Notes under the pieces: model-generated
The model's database searches: none
Told to the model about the DNA's origin: nothing
What the model saw: only the letters and a program-made list of their open reading frames with translations
Assembly: GCA_963810755.1 (NCBI GenBank)
Contig: CAWEOP010000003.1
Coordinates: 868,001-932,000, forward strand
Direction: 5' to 3'
DNA length: 64,000 bases
DNA from: FEN-1219 sp963810755
Lineage (GTDB): Bacteria > Pseudomonadota > Gammaproteobacteria > Steroidobacterales > Rariloculaceae
Translations under genes and position numbers: made by a program
Shown here: piece after piece, positions 62,556 through 64,000 of the stretch
Layout: each line of letters begins with the position of its first letter
How positions within the stretch are numbered: the stretch's first letter is position 1

Positions 62556-63011
62556 ATGCGCGGCGCCCGCGAATCCGGTGCAACGCTGATCGAGCTCGTG
62601 ATCTCGATCGTCGTGATCTCGATCGCCGTGAGCGCCGTGCTCGGGCTCCTGTCGAGCACCGCCTCGCACAGTGCCGACTCGATGGTCCTGAGCCAAGCCG
62701 TGTCGATCGCCGAGGCGTATCTCGAAGAGGTGTCGCTCAAGCCGTTCGCGGATCCCGACGGCGCCGACGGCGAGGCGAACCGCGTCGACTTCGACGACGT
62801 CGACGACTACGACGGTCTCGTCGACCTCGGAGCACGCGACCAGTTCGGCAACGCGATTGCCGCCCTCGCGGGCTACACGGTATCGGTCTCCGTCGTGCCG
62901 AGCAGCGCGCTCACCGGTGTGCCGAGCGCCGATGCCGCCCGTGTCGACGTGCGCGTCCGGTTCTCGCCGTCGGTGGACATGTCCCTGAGCGGCTACAGGA
63001 CGAGGCTGTGA
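62556..63011 (+). CDS. mshD: Minor prepilin MshD
   Basis: The 151-residue protein has the prepilin motif ESGATLIELVISIVVISIAVS, with Ala in place of Phe after Gly (GATLIE), then the helix segment SQAVSIAEAYLEEVSLKPF. FDDVDDYDG is an acidic stretch characteristic of MshD/GspI-like proteins. The start lies 2 bp after the mshC stop; the next gene starts in GTGA at its stop. Confidence 0.82.
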   Translation: MRGARESGATLIELVISIVVISIAVSAVLGLLSSTASHSADSMVLSQAVSIAEAYLEEVSLKPFADPDGADGEANRVDFDDVDDYDGLVDLGARDQFGNAIAALAGYTVSVSVVPSSALTGVPSADAARVDVRVRFSPSVDMSLSGYRTRL

Positions 63012-63880
63012 CGCCGATGAGCGTGCGTTCACGCGGCGCGGGTTTCTCGCTGATCGAGCTCGTCATCACGCTCGTCATCAGCACGATCGTCGTCTCGTTC
63101 GTTTCGATGTTCATCAGCGGTCCGGTGCGCGGTTTCATGGACCAGTCGCGGCGCGCGCGGCTCGTCGACGCAGCGGACGCCGCGGTGCAGCGGCTCAGCC
63201 GCGACGTGCGCCGCGCCTTGCCGAACAGCGTGCGCACGACGAGCTCGGCCGGTGTCGTCGCGCTCGAGCTGCTCGGCACGGTCGACGGCAGCCGTTATCG
63301 CGCGCAGCCGCCGGGCGGTGCGCCGGAGATTCTCGATTTCGCCGGCGTGGACGGCTCGTTCGACGTGATCGGGCCGTTCACCCAGATCGCGAAGCCGTTC
63401 AGCTCGACGAGCGCCTACCTCTCGATCTACAACGTCGGCGTCGCGGGCGCCGACGCGTACGAGCTCGCGAACGTGATCACGCCGGCCGGAACGCAGATCG
63501 ATATCGACGCCGGGGCAGCGGCGGGCGAGGACCGCGTCATGTTGAGCCCTGCGTTCCGCTTCGCGTACGGCTCGCCGACGCAGCGCGTGTACCTCGTCGA
63601 CGGCCCCGTGACCTATCTCTGCGATCCCGTCGCCGGGACGTTGACGCGTTATCAGGGCTACTCGATCGTGCCGAATCAGGCGATACGCGACAGCCACGCC
63701 GAGCTCACCGGCGCGGGCGCGACCGCGAGCCTGATGGCGAATCAGCTGAGCGCGTGCGCCATCACCTACACGGCGGGCACCGCGGAGCGCGCCGGCCTCG
63801 TGTCGCTCGAGATCACCGTGAGCTCGCAGGGCGAGCTCGTCTCGCTGCTGTCGCAGGTCCACGTGGACAACGTCCCATGA
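63008..63880 (+). CDS. mshO: Minor prepilin-like protein MshO (GspJ-like)
   Basis: The 290-residue protein has the prepilin motif GAGFSLIELVITLVISTIVVSFVSMF, followed by RARLVDAADAAVQRLSRDVRRALPNSVR, which is the GspJ/MshO signature. The remainder is a large beta-rich domain with Cys residues in YLCDP and SACAITYT. GTG at 63008 overlaps the mshD stop; an ATG at 63017 is an alternative. Its stop overlaps the start of the next gene (ATGA). Confidence 0.83.
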   Translation: MTPMSVRSRGAGFSLIELVITLVISTIVVSFVSMFISGPVRGFMDQSRRARLVDAADAAVQRLSRDVRRALPNSVRTTSSAGVVALELLGTVDGSRYRAQPPGGAPEILDFAGVDGSFDVIGPFTQIAKPFSSTSAYLSIYNVGVAGADAYELANVITPAGTQIDIDAGAAAGEDRVMLSPAFRFAYGSPTQRVYLVDGPVTYLCDPVAGTLTRYQGYSIVPNQAIRDSHAELTGAGATASLMANQLSACAITYTAGTAERAGLVSLEITVSSQGELVSLLSQVHVDNVP

Positions 63881-64000
63881 GCGCGCGCGCCGCCGCGGAG
63901 CGTGGTTTCTCGCTCGTCTCGGCGATCTTTCTGCTCGTCGTGCTCGCGGCGCTCGGCGCGTTCGCCGTGCGCATCAGCGTCTTGCAGCAGCAGACCGTCA
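63877..64000 (+). CDS. mshP: MshP-like minor prepilin (partial, cut by right edge)
   Basis: Only 41 codons are visible. They give MSARAAAERGFSLVSAIFLL and continue VVLAALGAFAVRISVLQQQ, a prepilin leader and hydrophobic helix with Ser-Leu-Val in place of the usual Leu-Ile-Glu. Position after mshO and the missing Glu5 are both typical of MshP. The frame is open at the right edge. Confidence 0.75.
   Translation, partial: MSARAAAERGFSLVSAIFLLVVLAALGAFAVRISVLQQQTV

Overview
The window is a stretch of GC-rich chromosome from a Gram-negative bacterium. It carries a TonB-dependent receptor, an OmpA-type outer membrane protein, lipoproteins, GreB, SohB and an MSHA-type type IV pilus locus. These point to Gammaproteobacteria, perhaps near Steroidobacterales, Nevskiales or Xanthomonadales. 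The order is an inference from gene content only. I found no rRNA, tRNA, CRISPR array, transposase or prophage.

Layout. At 1-2.05 kb a minus-strand trio encodes a glycosyltransferase (cut by the left edge), a divergent pterin-synthase-fold protein and a BchC-like dehydrogenase. A membrane sulfatase-fold protein (2.2-3.8 kb) is divergent from it. At 4.07-11.6 kb two overlapping genes form a large signalling pair: an 1834-residue Ser/Thr kinase / ATPase / GAF / histidine kinase, and a receiver-GGDEF-EAL protein. Then come a class II glutamine amidotransferase, a TonB-dependent receptor, and small envelope or transport genes (VIT, TMEM175-like, DUF606, TauE/SafE), two VOC proteins, a DUF6152 protein with a secreted partner, a PilZ protein, a PQQ-type dehydrogenase and a beta-propeller lipoprotein (11.7-25.2 kb). 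At 25.2-31 kb a penicillin-acylase-family hydrolase diverges from a circularly permuted ATP-grasp / alpha-E / PDZ operon. At 31.2-38.3 kb lies a MoxR-DUF58-DUF4381-BatA-BatB/C-BatD operon with three apparent single-base frameshifts. At 38.4-50 kb are mostly single genes: diguanylate cyclase, glyoxalase, alpha/beta hydrolase, OmpA, GreB, LipA, SohB, M23 peptidase, L,D-transpeptidase and a solitary tail-sheath-like protein. A fused 5-oxoprolinase follows. From 53.9 kb to the right edge runs an MSHA pilus cluster (mshI, a PilN-like gene, J, K, L, E, G, a pilin gene, C, D, O, P).

Functional links. Cyclic di-GMP is a recurring theme: one membrane diguanylate cyclase with an inhibitory site, one hybrid GGDEF-EAL response regulator, one PilZ protein, and an MshE ATPase whose N-terminus has the two repeats known to bind c-di-GMP. 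Together they could connect sensing to pilus activity. The first pilin gene of the MSHA cluster has two CRP/Vfr-like palindromes 32 bp apart in its upstream region.

The most unusual feature is a structured intergenic repeat present twice (about 23875-24102 and 46533-46790). Each copy starts just after a stop codon and is flanked by inverted repeats. They share internal hairpins, one of which shows a compensatory base-pair change. It looks like a MITE/REP-like element or a structured RNA family.
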